From the NCBI GenBank assembly GCA_028752905.1, contig JAQNBH010000017.1:37369929-37433928 (forward strand): a stretch of DNA of 64,000 nucleotides, written 5' to 3'. The translations under genes were made by a program, and so were the position numbers. Positions 1 through 12,775 of this stretch are shown one piece after another. This DNA is from Cladorhizidae sp. MBARI D1340-BT2 (Eukaryota; Porifera; Demospongiae; Poecilosclerida; Cladorhizidae). The notes below the pieces were generated by a model, which saw nothing but the letters and a program-made list of their open reading frames with translations, was not told the DNA's origin and did no database searches. Every line of letters begins with the position of its first letter. Position 1 is the first letter of the stretch.

Positions 1-249
1 GCAAGGGGTGAGGAGTTCTTACACAGTGATATGACACCAGCAATTTATAATAAGAAATGGTAATACTTTTTTGGTTATGATTATTATATATAATTACAAT
101 TAAGTACATACAATATATACCTCCCTTTACTCACTCCCAAACTGGAACTACAACCATCAGAGTTTGGACCATTGCTTCGAATGGCCTTACCACTTTAAAA
201 TTGCTTCCTACGCCCTTGCAAGGAGTGCCTCGACTGCCAATCATCTAAG

Positions 250-1297
250 GTCCATCGTCATGTCCACACCCCACTTCAAGACATGACAGAACCTTTGATG
301 CCCTTCATGTCGACATTGTTGGACACTTCCTACATTGGGTGGATTCTCTTACCGATCAATGGATTCACTAGATGGGTGGAAGCTATTCCAATGTCCGATT
401 CAACTACACCGTCATGTGCACGTGCACTTTTCAACACCTGGATCTCATGTTTTGGAGTACCATCGAACATCATGTCCGACCGATGCCCTCAGTTTACATC
501 CACCTTGTGGGCACAACTGAATCAGCTAATGGGAACCAACCATGTGACCACTACCGCATACCACCCCCAGTCTAACGGAATGGTGGAGAGATTCCATCGT
601 CAGCTCAAGGCATCTCTGATGTCGAGACTTGGAAATTCCCCAGCATGTAGACGATGAGTTACCAGTAGTTCTCCTTGGTATTCGAACAGCAGTCAAGGAA
701 GACAGTAACAGCTCAGCTGCAGAACTGGTCACGGGATGACTCTTCGTCTCCCAGGAGAGTTCTTCGAGAAGTCAGATGACACTGACTATCGCACACATGC
801 ATTTCCTCCCATCCTGAGAGCGGCAATGGATAACCTACATTCTCTCCCAGGAAGTCGACATGGCACTCGACCCTCTGACATTCCACAAGCTCTGACCGGT
901 GTGAGTTTGTCTGGGTCCGCAGGCATTCCCACCGGAAACCGTTACAGCGACCATATACTAGGTGTTAAACAAATTAGACAAGTTCTTTACGCTCGCATTG
1001 GGAAACAAGATTGAGAATGTCTCCATTGATCGCCTTAAACCTGCACATCAGGAGAACCTTGGTGTGTCTCGGGAACTACCCACACCCTCGACCCTTCGCT
1101 CTGAGGCTTCAAAATTTCAACCAGCAACAAGGTCACATTCCCCTACACGTCGTTTACCAATAAACATCCAATCTACATATCCGGTCTACCATATTCAGCC
1201 ACCACTGACGCTATCTTCTAACGTGGTGTCGACCACTGGGGGGGGGGGGGGGGGGGGGAGTCCTGGCGAATCTGGAATCTGTTGGCAGCCCTTCTGA
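250..1297 (+). pseudogene. Ty3/gypsy integrase 3' fragment (decayed)
   Basis: Remnant of the integrase end of a Ty3/gypsy pol gene. The longest open piece (283-657) shows the retroviral-type integrase core: a strand with the second catalytic Asp in an SDR motif near residue 65, and the third acidic residue in NGMVERF near residue 100. The first Asp lies upstream in another frame (DIVGHF, about 310). Further frames (736-1014, 962-1297) carry integrase C-terminal sequence ending in IENVSIDRLKPAH, so several frameshifts separate the parts. No gag or RT precedes it because the window starts inside the element. A 21-nt G run (1238-1258) sits near the 3' end. Gypsy assignment is from established motif patterns; the subfamily is not determined. 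Confidence 0.75.
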
Positions 1298-1321
1298 TGA
1301 CCACATACCAGGTGGAAGTGA

Positions 1322-1490
1322 TGTCAGGAGAACGAACTATATATAGAACAAAGTCATGTGATTAATTAGGTCGTTCTGGTCGATGATATTGAGGTTGTCT
1401 CCTTTGTTGTGTGAATTATAAAGTTAGTCTCGTAAACGTTTTACCCCGACCATGGTAATTTCTAAAATAAAGTTTGTATAAAGTTTGCTT
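1322..1490 (+). repeat. Probable 3' LTR start of the first gypsy fragment
   Basis: Sequence beginning TGTCAGGAGAAC directly follows a purine-rich stretch (AGGTGGAAGTGA), the expected polypurine tract to LTR junction downstream of an integrase. An AATAAA lies at 1466-1471. The 3' boundary is not defined because there is no second LTR in the window to compare with. Confidence 0.45.
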
Positions 1491-2241
1491 TCTCCTATAT
1501 TTTTTTTAATGTGACTGAGCTTCCACATGAATCTGCCCCTCCTGCCTCCCCCTTCCATCACTTTGCAGCCCACAAAGTGCAGCCCCCTTACCAAAATAAT
1601 CTTCCTACCCCACTGATGCTATGTGATGTGGCACAATGTGCTAGAGCATTGTGAATCCCCACCTTTAGGCTAGACCACATTCTGTGCGGCACCAACTTGC
1701 AGGCATACAAGCAACCCAGCAGTTCAATGAATACACTCAGATGGTCAATGAATAAGCTCAGCATTTCAATGAATACTGTTCGATGGGTCCACTGCAGGAG
1801 ATTTCAAGGAGAAAGAAGTAAAGCTAGTTTGAGGTAGCTAGGCCATCCAGGGCACTTCCAGAAGCTTGCTCCCCTCACATACACACACACATGCTCACAT
1901 GTATGTGCATGCAGATAAACATACACAGATAGACACTACAACAGAGACACATGCATGTACATGTAGATAAACATGCTACATGAAGATGCGCATGCACACA
2001 CACACACAAACTGCCTTCCAACCACTAGCACCGAGAATGCCATAGCAACACTACTGCTACCATGCTGGGAATTAGAAGCTGCAGCCACCGACACACGTTA
2101 TCTAGCATTAATAGGTTAGGCAGGCCACAGGGAGAGGGACAGGTGTCTTCAGTTCCTCTGACCCCACATTTGGTGTACTTTAGTGATGACAGGCTTAATA
2201 AAATAATGATAATAATGATATTAATAATAATAGTAGTAGTA
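1491..2241. other. Non-coding stretch with CA-rich microsatellites
   Basis: No supportable gene. It contains short CA/TG-rich tracts (about 1870-2010) and an ATA/AGT trinucleotide tract (about 2205-2243) that adjoins repeat X. Confidence 0.6.
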
Positions 2242-3463
2242 GTAACTAGGACATGCACATTCATGCACGTATGTGGTCAAGAGGGAGGCTTTGAAGGGAC
2301 GGAATAAAGATACACCAGGGAAATGGTGCTTCCATCAACTGACCAAGTGCCTAACCTGGTGGCTGCACTAACCAGGGTGGCTGCACTAACCAAGGTGGCT
2401 GCACTAACCAGGGTGGCTGCACTAACCAGGGTGGCTGCACTAACCAGGGTGGCTGCACTAATCAGGGTGGCTGCACTAACCAAGGTGGCTGTACTAACCA
2501 GGGTGGCTGCATTAACCAGTGTGGCTGCACTAACTAGGGTGGCTGCACTAACCAGGGTGGCTGCACTAACCAGGGTGGATGCACTAACCAGGGTGGCTGC
2601 ACTAACCAGGGTGGCTGCACTAACCAGGGTGGCTGCACTAACCAGGGTGGATGCACTAACCAGGGTGGCTGCACTAACCAGGGTGGATGCACTAACCAAG
2701 GTGGCTGCACTAACCAGGGTGGCTGCACTAACCAGGGTGGTGCACTAACCAGGGTGGCTGCACTAACCAGGGTGGCTGCACTAACCAGGGAGGCTGCACT
2801 AACCAGGGAGGCTGCACTAACCAGGGTGGCTGTACTAACCAGGGTGGCTGCACTAACCAGGGTGGCTGCACTAACCAGGGTTGCTGCATTAACCAAGGTG
2901 GCTGTACTAACTAGGGTGTCTGCACTAACCAGGGTGGCTGCACTAACCAGGGTGGCTGCACTAACCAGGTGGTGGATGTGTACATGTATCTATATGGCCA
3001 ACGCTCTGTGATCATGTTCTTGCGAGAAGGGAGAGCTCGCAACCTCAAGTGGAGCAGGGTGACAAGATGTCCTCACCTAGGGGGAGAACAATGACCACCA
3101 ACAAGACAGGGCCACATACCAGCCACATGTGCACATATCACACACCACACCACACACACACACACTGTGTGTGTCAACAACAAACATGCCATCAAACAAG
3201 GACATGTAAGCTAGTGCCACAGTGCACACACCCAAGGGCCGCCATCACTAACCACACCCACCCACAGTGCAACCTCCAACTGAAACCTACATGTATATAT
3301 AGCACCTGTTAAAATATGAAAACCTAAGCTTACAGTTAGACTAAACAAAACATGCATTGTATACACAGACACAAAAATTCTTGCACATCAACTGTAGTGC
3401 AGCCATAGCAACAAGTGTTGCATACTTGGCTCATACAAATAAATATATATACTCATTATTATT
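2242..3463 (+). repeat. Repeat X copy A, left part
   Basis: Left part of an interspersed non-coding repeat of about 1.9 kb, here called X. It begins AACTAGGACATGCAC, includes an 18-bp minisatellite, and continues through a unique flank (about 2980-3463). The same order occurs inverted at 35001-34412 and 26403-25784 (copy B) and in part at 41610-40243 (copy C). The left part ends where a hAT element begins. No coding potential is visible; X behaves as a dispersed, probably non-autonomous mobile unit whose class I cannot name. Confidence 0.65.
2358..2972 (+). repeat. 18-bp minisatellite array in repeat X copy A
   Basis: About 34 tandem copies of the unit GGTGGCTGCACTAACCAG with point variants (GGTGGATGC, GTACTAACC, GGGAGGCTG). 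The period is a multiple of three and lacks stops in several frames, so long apparent reading frames on both strands are artefacts. Related arrays lie at 34575-34905, 36660-36800 and 40243-41480. Confidence 0.95.
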
Positions 3464-3984
3464 CAGTGGAGTAGAAAGGGGGAAAATATTGGGGGGCTGA
3501 GCAAATAGAGATACCATATATATATGTAGCAGTTTTCACCATTAGAATAGGAGTAGTAGAGCTTGTTACACACAATATGAACAATCATGATATTATATGT
3601 ATATATATATATATATATAATACATAGCTACTATGTGAATCATCGGTTTAGTCATCATAAGCAAATACTTTATCCCCAAATTGTCCTAGATAAAATAATG
3701 AGCTAAAAATACAGTCACAGTGTGTAATACAATAATACAGTAGCTAATTATGTGTAGTGTAATTTTCCCGTTCAATTAATATTTACTGGCAAAGTCTTGG
3801 GAATACTAATGGTTTGGGAGGGACAACTCTCCCTACCTCCCTTCATTCCAACTTGTGTATTTCTAGGCATAAAGATAGCTGTTGTTATGAAACTGAACGT
3901 AATAATAAACGCACATAAATAGATTAACCCGTCTATTTTGTCACACTGTCTATCAACACAATGTGTGTGTGGGTGTTGTCAATT

Positions 3985-4300
3985 TTGGCATGATCTGCAT
4001 TAGTGGGTGGGTGCTTATGTCCTGAATTAGTGGGTGGGTCCTTATGTCCTGGGTTAGTGGGCGGGTGCTTATGTCCTGGATTGGTGTTGGTAAACATTTA
4101 GAGGAGTAGCCAAAAAAATTAGGAAGAATAGTCACCCGGGCCGGAACCTTCTGAAGAATAGTCAACCGCCTTCTGAAGAATAGTCATCCGAACATGACTG
4201 GTAGCCCTAGCCCTAGCCCTAGCCCTAGCCCTGGAATCTTCTGAAGAATAGTCAACCATGGGATCTTCTGAAGAATAGTCACCCGGGCCGCGCTCTGGTG
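3985..4300. repeat. Short tandem repeats inside hAT-1
   Basis: Three small arrays: a roughly 30-bp unit containing GTGGGTGCTTATGTCCTG (about 4000-4085), recurring CTTCTGAAGAATAGTCA (4130-4290), and five CCCTAG hexamers (about 4204-4233). They look like subterminal repeats of the transposon. Confidence 0.75.
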
Positions 4301-4346
4301 ACTATTCTTCAATTGAACCAAAGATTATATTCTTTAGCAATAGTAC

Positions 4347-6501
4347 TCAATTAGAAATGACATGTCCAAAATAGTTAATCTGCTTTTCAATAAATTCCTT
4401 CATGATGCCATGCATGTTGAGGCTATCAGTTCTGTCCCGATGTATGTGGAGCAGCATACAATGATTTACACGTTGCTGACATTGTTTAATTCGCTTAAGA
4501 GATGAAAAACTTCGCTCAGCTGAAGCAGCCCTGACATTATAGCTGTAATAAATGTTTTTAAGCTAGGCTGCATGTTGAATACATCACAAATTGTTTGGAT
4601 TCGTGTGACTTCCTTAAAAGAAATTCCATCCAAAGTGATAGACTTGATAGCATCTGGAAGGAGCTGAAGGTAAAGCCTTAACTTTTGCATGTAAATATCT
4701 TTGGTAAATATCAACAATTTCTTCAGACAGTGTGACTTGTTTGCCATTTGCACTATCAACCAGCAGTCTCTCGACACTTCTCACAAAGAGGAAATTCTGT
4801 TGCTTAATCAAGATAGCCTTTTATGCCATCGATAACTTTAAAATACTCTACATATAGATCCAAAATGTATGCTCATCTGACCCATCATTTAATCTCCTTG
4901 GAACTTGACGTTGCCTTGGCAATATTGGTTCTTCACACTTCTCTCTAGCATCTTCTTTGACGGACTCAAAACAAATTCTTGAACATTTCATCATCTCTGT
5001 ACTTGGTTAGAGCTTGAATGGTTACATTAACTGCAGCAAAGCAATCTTCAACACTAGCATTCACTCCTTGGAGTGTAACTGACAACTGTTCTGTGATACT
5101 AAAGATTAGTACAGAAAGCTTTAAGCCAAAGTAGGTTCGATATTTGTCCACGAGTGCTACTATGCCACTAGCTTACCTAGAGCAGTCATCTGAACCATGC
5201 GAGGATGCTTCCAGTGTATAGCAAAATTTAAGGCTTCCTTTATACACTTGCTATTTCTGGCAATATCTTGCAGGCACAAGTTCACACAATGAGCAAGACA
5301 GTCAACAGAAATAGCAGATATATTTTTATCTTCAAATCATTTGGCAACACTACTAACATGACCCTGAAAATTTCTTGCCCCATCATATCCCTGACCCTGG
5401 CAATATTCAAACGGAATGCTTAAAGAAACTAAGCAATCTTTCAGTGATAGGAAGATACATTCAGCTGTAGTAGCATCAAATTTAATGAGGCCAAAAAAAT
5501 CTTCAGTATTATCATAATTTTCTGACACCCTTAACAGAACAACCAGCTGTTCATGATTGGAGATATCCTTTGTTTCATCAACTAAGAGTGAAAACCACCG
5601 CTGAGAAAGTAAATTGCCAATCATTGAATGTAATACTTTACGAGCCATTAGCTGGATCATTTCGTTGATTATTTCTAGAGACTGATAATTTTGGGTTTCT
5701 ACCAAAATGCTTGAGAATAACAGTCAAGTTAGAGCCACCAACATGGTCATTTCTGACAGAAATACCTTGTCGCAATAAATATTGCAAAGCAGAAAACTGC
5801 TTTATCAGACTATGTCTCCTACTAATTTGGATAGTGTCAGCTTGACTCTGAAGAATTTCAGATTCAGGTGTAGACTTCACTGACATATGAGCTGCTACAG
5901 CATTCCTGTGAACACACATGCTCTTTAAATTTTGTAGTAGCTTTTTTCCAATTAGAAAAACCATCTCTGTTAAAGGCCGATTGAGCTTTTGTGCTCAGAA
6001 CTGTAACTTTTGACTTAGCGGCTGCTTGACAGTAATAGCATTTAATGAGGCAGAGCAAAAGTGAATCCACATGAATGACTTACACCAAGATGCCATAAAG
6101 CGCCTTTTCTGGAGATTTCTTCCAGAACCATACTTTTGGTTTTTTTTGGCTTAGCAAGGCTTCATCTGTTGGTTGATTATTCTTTTGCTATAACAAACTA
6201 TTGCAGGTGTTGGAGATTCCGGGTAAGGAAGAACTACCAGTAATAGACACACTTCCATCTGACTCATCACTATGATCATGAATTAAGATATCAGAACAAA
6301 TTTCCTCACCCCTATCACTCAATTCTTCGTTATCATTGATAGCTCTGTTGAGTATTACACATTTATTAATGGGAGCTCAGCCAGTAGCTATACACAATTC
6401 AAACAAACCTTTAGATGTACTTGGACTGGTTCAACTGTGGGATGAAAGAAGGATTTGATGCCCAACTGACTATCTTTTTTTCTTCTCTTTGCTGGATTCA
6501 T
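4347..6501 (-). pseudogene. hAT transposase (ZMYM/DUF4371 type), degenerate
   Basis: Conceptual hAT transposase broken by many stops and frameshifts. The N-terminal end begins with a basic MNPAKRRKK stretch. It is followed by a TTF-type zinc-finger-like segment (about 5864-6070: FSNWKKAT and spaced Cys/His) and a catalytic-core piece (5337-5705) with the LLVDETKDISN strand, typical of DUF4371 hAT proteins, and YDGARNFQG. A C-terminal dimerisation segment near 4500 carries the hallmark AERSFSSLKRIK, and the frame ends at 4347. Cut-and-paste activity is the known family role; this copy cannot be functional as read. Confidence 0.85.
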
Positions 6502-6723
6502 TTTTGAAATATTCCATACGTATAATGCATTAAATAGAACAGAAGAAAACAATATTTTGTGTGCATCACAAGTAGCAAGGTGTTAGCAAGTCAAAAATAA
6601 TTGGCCATCAGTAAAATGATACTAAAGGTAAAATATTATGACAGCATAAATATTGGGGGAACAGTGCCCCCCCCCCCCCCCCCACAAATGCAATATGCCC
6701 CGCCCCCTTTTCCTACTCCACTG

Positions 6724-7421
6724 TTATTACCATATACACATGTGTGTTTGTATATATAAATACATGACTGTATAACATACAATATTAGAGAACCACCCAG
6801 ACTGCAGATATGACCGTGCCTATTAAGACCAACAATAGTGAAAGCACATGCACAGTCCAGTCAAAATCTCTTCCAGCAACTTGCAATTCATTCTCAATGC
6901 AACAGAGGCAAGTCATAAAATCTATTTAAAACACACCATTTGTGGTGGAGGCATTTCTTGTGTATTGTTCCAAAAATATGTCACATTTTGCTCACCATGG
7001 TGATGTCACCATGAAGCCTCTAATTGGGAGAGAATTCACTCCATACACACCACATACCACTCTCACTCACATACACACACACAAACAGACACTACATGCA
7101 TCACATGCACACACACCACATATGTGAACACATATGCACATGCATCACATGCACACACCACATGCACGTGCAAACACACACCACCTCTGAATCACTGGTG
7201 CTGTCATTGCTTCTCAATGACATAATTTGGCATTACTTCATCTTATACTATACAGTCAGCACTATTAATAGGACTTCCCCTAAGGTTAGGGCCAGGGCAG
7301 TGGCTAGGTTAAGTTCAGAGAGTAATAATTGTCAGTTGCCTTTTTTGATATACTAGAGTAACCATTAAAGTGTGCACTGAAAACAAATTAGCCACAAACA
7401 ACACAGAAGCTGGTCAACAGT
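6724..7421 (+). repeat. Repeat X copy A, right part
   Basis: Continuation of repeat X after the hAT insertion. It matches, in reverse complement, 26110-25784 and then 22929-22555. It includes a CA-rich tract (7050-7180) and ends near GAAGCTGGTCAACAGT, where similarity to copy B stops, suggesting the X terminus. Confidence 0.7.
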
Positions 7422-7424
7422 AGG

Positions 7425-8830
7425 GACCATTTTGGTAGGGAGGGTAGACCATTTTTTTTATACCTAAAAAATTCACCATTCTATACCTTCACTATTATAC
7501 TAACTGCATTTCAAAGTTTCAACTCATTATTGTCAAACATTTTTAGCCACCCATTTTTGTTAGGACACTTAATTAAAGCAATAGAGTAGTCAAGTGTAGT
7601 CGGACTGTTTGACAAGTTTTGGTTGAACTACGTATGGTCCGCACTGGTATCCCGGCAGATATTATTGCAGGAGTATCTGTTGATAACTCCAGAAAAGAGT
7701 ATGCATCACTGTCGTGTGACACAGGGGCAATTTTCTTTGGTCAAAGGAACAAAGGTCGGGTCTGACTGAGAAGGGTCATTGACTGTGACAGCTGTCTTCT
7801 TTGGGCAAGATTTGCTGATGTACCCGCATAAGGATCGTTGGCCTTTAGTATCATCAAAATATTTCAACAGTTGTCTATCTGGAGGATGGGTCTCTCGGCC
7901 CTCACGAGTTTGGAAGGATTTTCTTTCTTCATAGTGTGAAGAGGTTTGGGAGGTTCAGCAGTCAGTAAGTTCCATGGGTTTCTGATCCTCTGAAGATTGC
8001 ATTAAGCACTTTCTGGGATATTTCGATAGCGATCCAGATAATCTGAGGAGAGGCCTTCCGGATGTCTGTGGCCAGGGATGGGCGAAGAGAACATGTGAAC
8101 CTATCAATAGCAAGATGATAGTCAATAGCAATACCTTCTGGATGGATCTTCTTTCCAGATCTTGGCAGCATCCTGGTTGTTCTACTCAGGTTTTGGGGTC
8201 CACTCCACTATTTGTCTCAGTGGTCCGTGACAGATGGTCTAAATTGGCGGATCAACTTATAGTCGGTAGAGTATAGGGCTGTGACTTCATTGCTAGCTAC
8301 TGGACCATCGTAGGATAAGACAAGGCATACCCATTCTTCATCAGGGATCTTGAATGCCATCATCTGATGTTCGAATTGGCCTAGCAAGGCGATGGTGTCA
8401 TCTCAATCTCTCATCCTAGGTAGCTTAGACAGGGGAACTGAGTGGGTATATACTGGGATGGTTGTCTTGTAACTTTTCTAGTAGGCATTACTCACATTCC
8501 TCTTCCTGTATTTGAAGTCGTTCTTTGCAATCAGCTGCTTCATTCACCATTTGTTCTGAATGACGAGCCAGTTCTAGTTTAACATGAGCCATTTGTTCCT
8601 CTGATTCTGTTTGAAGCGAGCTTCATTTTCTGCACGTACCTGTTCTTGTTCAATTCTTCTGATTTATGACAAATTGGTATTGGACCTCCCTCTTTGGTCG
8701 ATTGGGAGTGGGTTGAGGTTACATTATGTATACGGAGGCCAGAGTCGTGGAGTTTGATATGTTGGTCAATCTGAATGGTCGAATCGAAATCTTCCATTCC
8801 TTACCTTTCCATTGCAGTTGAGTCACTTTT
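7425..8830 (-). pseudogene. Decayed LTR-retrotransposon gag-like remnant
   Basis: Minus-strand reading pieces at 8579-8797, about 8400-8220 and 7962-8171, plus stop-ridden sequence down to 7640, resemble a gag-type polyprotein. One stretch reads like a gag capsid segment (ALLGQFEHQMMAFKIPDEEW then VLSYDGPVASNEV) and leads into a region with scattered Cys. There is no protease or RT and no recognisable LTR, so the assignment rests on overall character only. Confidence 0.4.
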
Positions 8831-9875
8831 GGTTGTTCTCCTACAATTCAAACAAAATGAACAGTGAGCACTTATCGAAAAGTTGGGGGGAAGAGGGGGG
8901 AGGGGGGGGGGTTGCAGAAGCAATTGAGAGAATTGCTGGCAGAGTCGAATAGTCGGAGGAGCACTGCTGCCATCAGATGTTATGGGTTCTCTTCAAGGAT
9001 AATGCACCTTAGCCAAGATTTGAGACATTTTATGAAGATTACAGGGATGAAATACAGTAGAACATGTACATAACTGAACAAATGACAGATTTTGCGAGCT
9101 CATTGAAACTGGCATGCTACGACTGTACACGTTTGTCTAAACCACCAAGACACATGACGCGCAATGGGTCATAGGGTTAATTAGACAAGCGGTTGTATCA
9201 CTTGTCAATGATGCTTGAACTGAGTCACTTATGGCAATGCTACTCTTCAGGACCTTACAAAAGTATGTTATATGTTGGGTGCTGGAGGTATGCATTTGTT
9301 GTTATATAGGTGGGGACTAGGTTTGCAACGCTAGGGCAATGGGAGGAATAGTAGTAGTAATTAAAGCCACTTCAGAAACCAATGTTTTCGTGCCCTATAC
9401 ATATTGTCTGCATGTGTTGTTAGTTGTAACCCAAGCTGCACCATGCACCCACTCCACCAACAACCTACATGCCCTTCTTATGCATGATTCAGGTTCTAAA
9501 AGGTGTACCTAAAAGATCAAACAAATGTGTATGTTAAAGACCTCTCGACTTCTTGCCTGTCAAGGAAGTGGTTTTAGTGCCAAAAGATAGCACCACTTAT
9601 GTGCTTTATGAAAACATTAAAACGTTAGAGATTGGGTAGGAATGGGGTCAGTGGCAAGCCGAAGAGTTGAGAGTCATTAGAGGTAAGGTCACTGGCAAGC
9701 CAAAGAGCTGAGTCCTTTGTTGGGGGGCGTGGGGGGTGGGGGTGTTGTTTTGTTGTAGTTGTTGCTATTGTTTCAGAGAGAAGTTACGCCCCAGACGCCA
9801 TGTTGTTCATTTTTATGCACTGTTGCCACTGGAATTCAACCAATAGTAACAATAGCACAACCAACCCCAAAAAAT
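8831..9875. other. No gene seen; G-rich tracts
   Basis: No supportable coding sequence. Contains G-rich runs at about 8884-8911 and 9721-9743. Confidence 0.5.
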
Positions 9876-10075
9876 TAGTTTAATGTTCTGTCAAAAAAAA
9901 TTTCCGGGTGATCCTCTGCAAAAAAAAAAAAAAATCTTTAAGACACCTAGATAGATTACAAGAACAGACAATTGCAAATATCTTTATTGTCATAATGAAG
10001 ATGGTAGTTCCCATGAATTGGATGGCATTAAGTTCACTCTTGACATTATGATCATCTACAACACAAAGAATAGCA

Positions 10076-10230
10076 TTAGAAGTATGTGGATTTGTTTTCC
10101 TCATTCTTGATAGAATTTGCATCATGATAGGTAAAATCATAAGCAGTTGGATCATTGATTACATGGTAATAATACAACTTGCCAAGAGAGACATGGTCAT
10201 AATAAAAGTTTCTATGACAACTTCGATAAC
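10076..10230 (-). other. Intact tyrosine-rich tail exon of left receptor paralog
   Basis: Acceptor CCTCAG precedes a phase-1 exon reading YRSCHRNFYYDHV, then YYYHVIN, and ending STYF with a TAA. It is closely similar to the right-copy tail exon at 20840-21021 but lacks the YQEL tyrosine motif because of an in-frame deletion (FTYHDANS here), so only one YxxI motif remains. Confidence 0.65.
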
Positions 10231-11510
10231 CTGAGGACAATATAGTCCAGCTGTCTCACTGGGCCACAGGTCACAGATTTGTTAGGCTAGTGGCCAAACT
10301 TGTCTAGTAGCAGTAACTGGGAATCTTCTCTGGCATGGGCTTGTCAATCGTCTCACTTCCTCTCCCAGCTCAGCCAATATAGTAATTAGGTATAATTTCT
10401 CACAAATGGTGGGAAGTAGCTGAGGATGATGTATGTGGGCACCTCTCAGTACCCACTATATTTTAATACTAACATGACAAATTCTGCCACTCTGGGATTA
10501 TATACAATAAAGAGCTCACATTTATATGGCAATGAGGATGGATTAAATCATTAATAATGAATTGACTAGTGTTAGACCTTTTTATGGGATTTTTTATGGG
10601 ACTTTTTATGGGGAAGTTATTTTACTAATGATGTGTTTACTAATAGGGTAGTCTGGACAGTAGACTTCCTTTATCCTGTTACCTTTGACCCCAGCAGTTT
10701 CTGCAGGATAATAGTTGCATTGAAAATACTAGCACACCAACAGAAACACATTGCCACTGCTTGTTTGTCTCCTCCGCCCACTCATGCAGCCCCACCCAAG
10801 GTGGCACCCGAAGTTCATATATACACTCACCTATATCCTCTGTTTTTTGTTTAATATAATCAAGTTTTCTAACCACATGTTAAACTGTGCAGAGAGCCAA
10901 TGGAAAATTAACAGGTTTTATATTTTGGAGGACTCTCCGTAGTGTACATGCTCAACACTCATTCGCAGAGTTCCTAAAACCTGTGCACATGCTGGAGTAG
11001 GATCAGCTTGCTCTACTAATGTGATCTTGTGCAAGGTGTTTGCTTTGACGGTGGACACCAGGTTCTCAAATGGTGAAATATTTGCTGCATTGCTACAGTC
11101 ATATATACAAAGAGCATTTTCACGTCGCTGTTCTCTTCAGTTTGTTAAGAACCGAGAAGTCATCTGAAGCTCACAAATAAGAAACAGATCCCCATTTCTC
11201 ATCGAGGGATTGACAAAAATCATTTGCCCACCTGTCTCCCTCTACATAGATGGCACAGATTTCTGGGAGCAGGGGAGGGGCAGGGTAAAACATCAAGTTG
11301 CTCGACTGACATTAATACATACTTTGAATATACCTCATGCACGATGGTCAGTCACTTTCTTCTTCCAGTACACATACAGAAGAACAAGGATGATATATAA
11401 AATCAGCATGCATAAACCAGCACAATGACGAGAATTGCAATCCCACAAGCTATAGAGTATTCATTGTTATACTCTCCTCCCACTATTGCAGTTGCACACT
11501 AATGTTTGTA

Positions 11511-11808
11511 GCTTGGACTTGTGTCTGAAGGCGGAGAAGGCCACCATGGTGCGTGTGCATACGGGGAAAGCCTGGACTTGTGTCTGAAGGCGAAGAAGGC
11601 CACCATGGTGCCTGTGCATGCGGGAAAAGCCTGGACTTGTGTCTGAAGGCAGAGAAGGCCACCATGGTGCCTGTGCATGCGGGGAAAGCCTGGACTTGTG
11701 TCTGAAGGCAGAGAAGGCCACCATGGTGCCTGTGCATGCGGGGAAAGCCTGGACTTGTGTCTGAAGGCAGAGAAGGCCACCATGGTGCCTGTGCATGTGG
11801 GGAAAGCC
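11511..11808 (-). repeat. 59-bp minisatellite in left receptor paralog
   Basis: Five tandem copies, period 59 bp, anchored on GGACTTGTGTCTGAAGG at 11514, 11573, 11632, 11691 and 11750, each with a CCACCATGGTG core. The right paralog has one copy at the homologous position (about 19497-19555), so the array expanded after duplication. The period is not a multiple of three, so the overlapping frames seen here are not genes. Confidence 0.9.
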
Positions 11809-12775
11809 GAACAACCAAGAATGTCAAACTCCAATATGAAATGATAATTGTGATCAACACCGTAAAAAGTAACTGTTGTTTTTACTACTATATTGTTAAA
11901 ATGACTGTAATAATCCTTGTTATTTTAACAAATTAACTGTTATTATTCTATAATAAGTGTTATATTAACTATTTTTGTATTTCAACTAAACATTAATAGT
12001 AGTATTAACAATTTTTTGTCTGTAGAAATATATTTTCGTAGTTTTAACAATATAAATTATTGTATTAACAAAATATATTGCAAATTGACTATTACAATAA
12101 TGTATAATAACAATGTATTATAACATTACTAGTATTAGTTATTGTGACTATTCTGATTAAGTATTTTTATAGAAGAATTAGTTAAGTGTAAATGTTTGTT
12201 TTATTAACATTTTTTGCAAATTGACTATTATAATATTTTTAAATAACTATGTATTATAAGAATATTAACATTAATTATTGTGACTATTCAGATTGAATAA
12301 TTAGTTATATGTACTAATTGAAATGTTTGTTTTATGACTATTTTATATAAGAATTAGTTTAAAGCAAATGATAAATAAAAAATGTTTATAGCTATATATA
12401 TCTCCCACGTTTTCCCCAGATTTTATGGGCATTTATGCTCTCAATTGTGTTATATCTAGTGTGTATATGTGCAGTCAGGTCATATTTACATCACCCTGCT
12501 GGCCATGTCTGTACTGTGTGTAATCTCACTGTATGTACCAAATGACCACACATCTGTTTAACACTCATTATTATGACCTATATATGGTGCCAGATATCCA
12601 GGACAAAGTCCTAAGCTTATAAGGTGGAATTGTAAAAAGCCATTGGGGGTAGTGAAAAGATTGATTCGTATTCAAAAAAGTATTATCCAATCTCCAACTA
12701 TAACTGTAAGTTGACTTAGCAATTCTTACAACTGTCCAGAAGAATTTCTTGCTTCTTTCTTTTATTTGTATTCAG

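Larger units (their letters stand above)
3464..6723 (-). mobile_element. hAT DNA transposon (hAT-1) inserted in repeat X
   Basis: Element of 3.26 kb with terminal inverted repeats CAGTGGAGTAGAAAGGGGG at the left and CTACTCCACTG at the right. Flanks are ATTATT and TTATTACC, and the uninterrupted X copy B (rc of about 26115) reads straight through as ATTATTATTACC, giving an empty site. The exact duplication is blurred by the ATT repeat. It contains a decayed hAT transposase on the minus strand, a C run (about 6667-6683) and small internal tandem repeats (3985-4300). Confidence 0.85.

Noticed and set aside
2277..3011. Long open frames on both strands encoding repeated ALTRVA or LVSAAT peptides
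   Set aside because: They arise from an 18-bp tandem repeat without stops; all frames are open and there is no start, splice or domain support.
4204..4233. CCCTAG hexamer run as an interstitial telomere
   Set aside because: Animal telomere repeat is CCCTAA; this short CCCTAG run lies inside a hAT element among other small repeats.
11467..11860. Three overlapping minus-strand frames of 110-125 codons
   Set aside because: 59-bp minisatellite read in all frames; lies in an intron of the receptor pseudogene.
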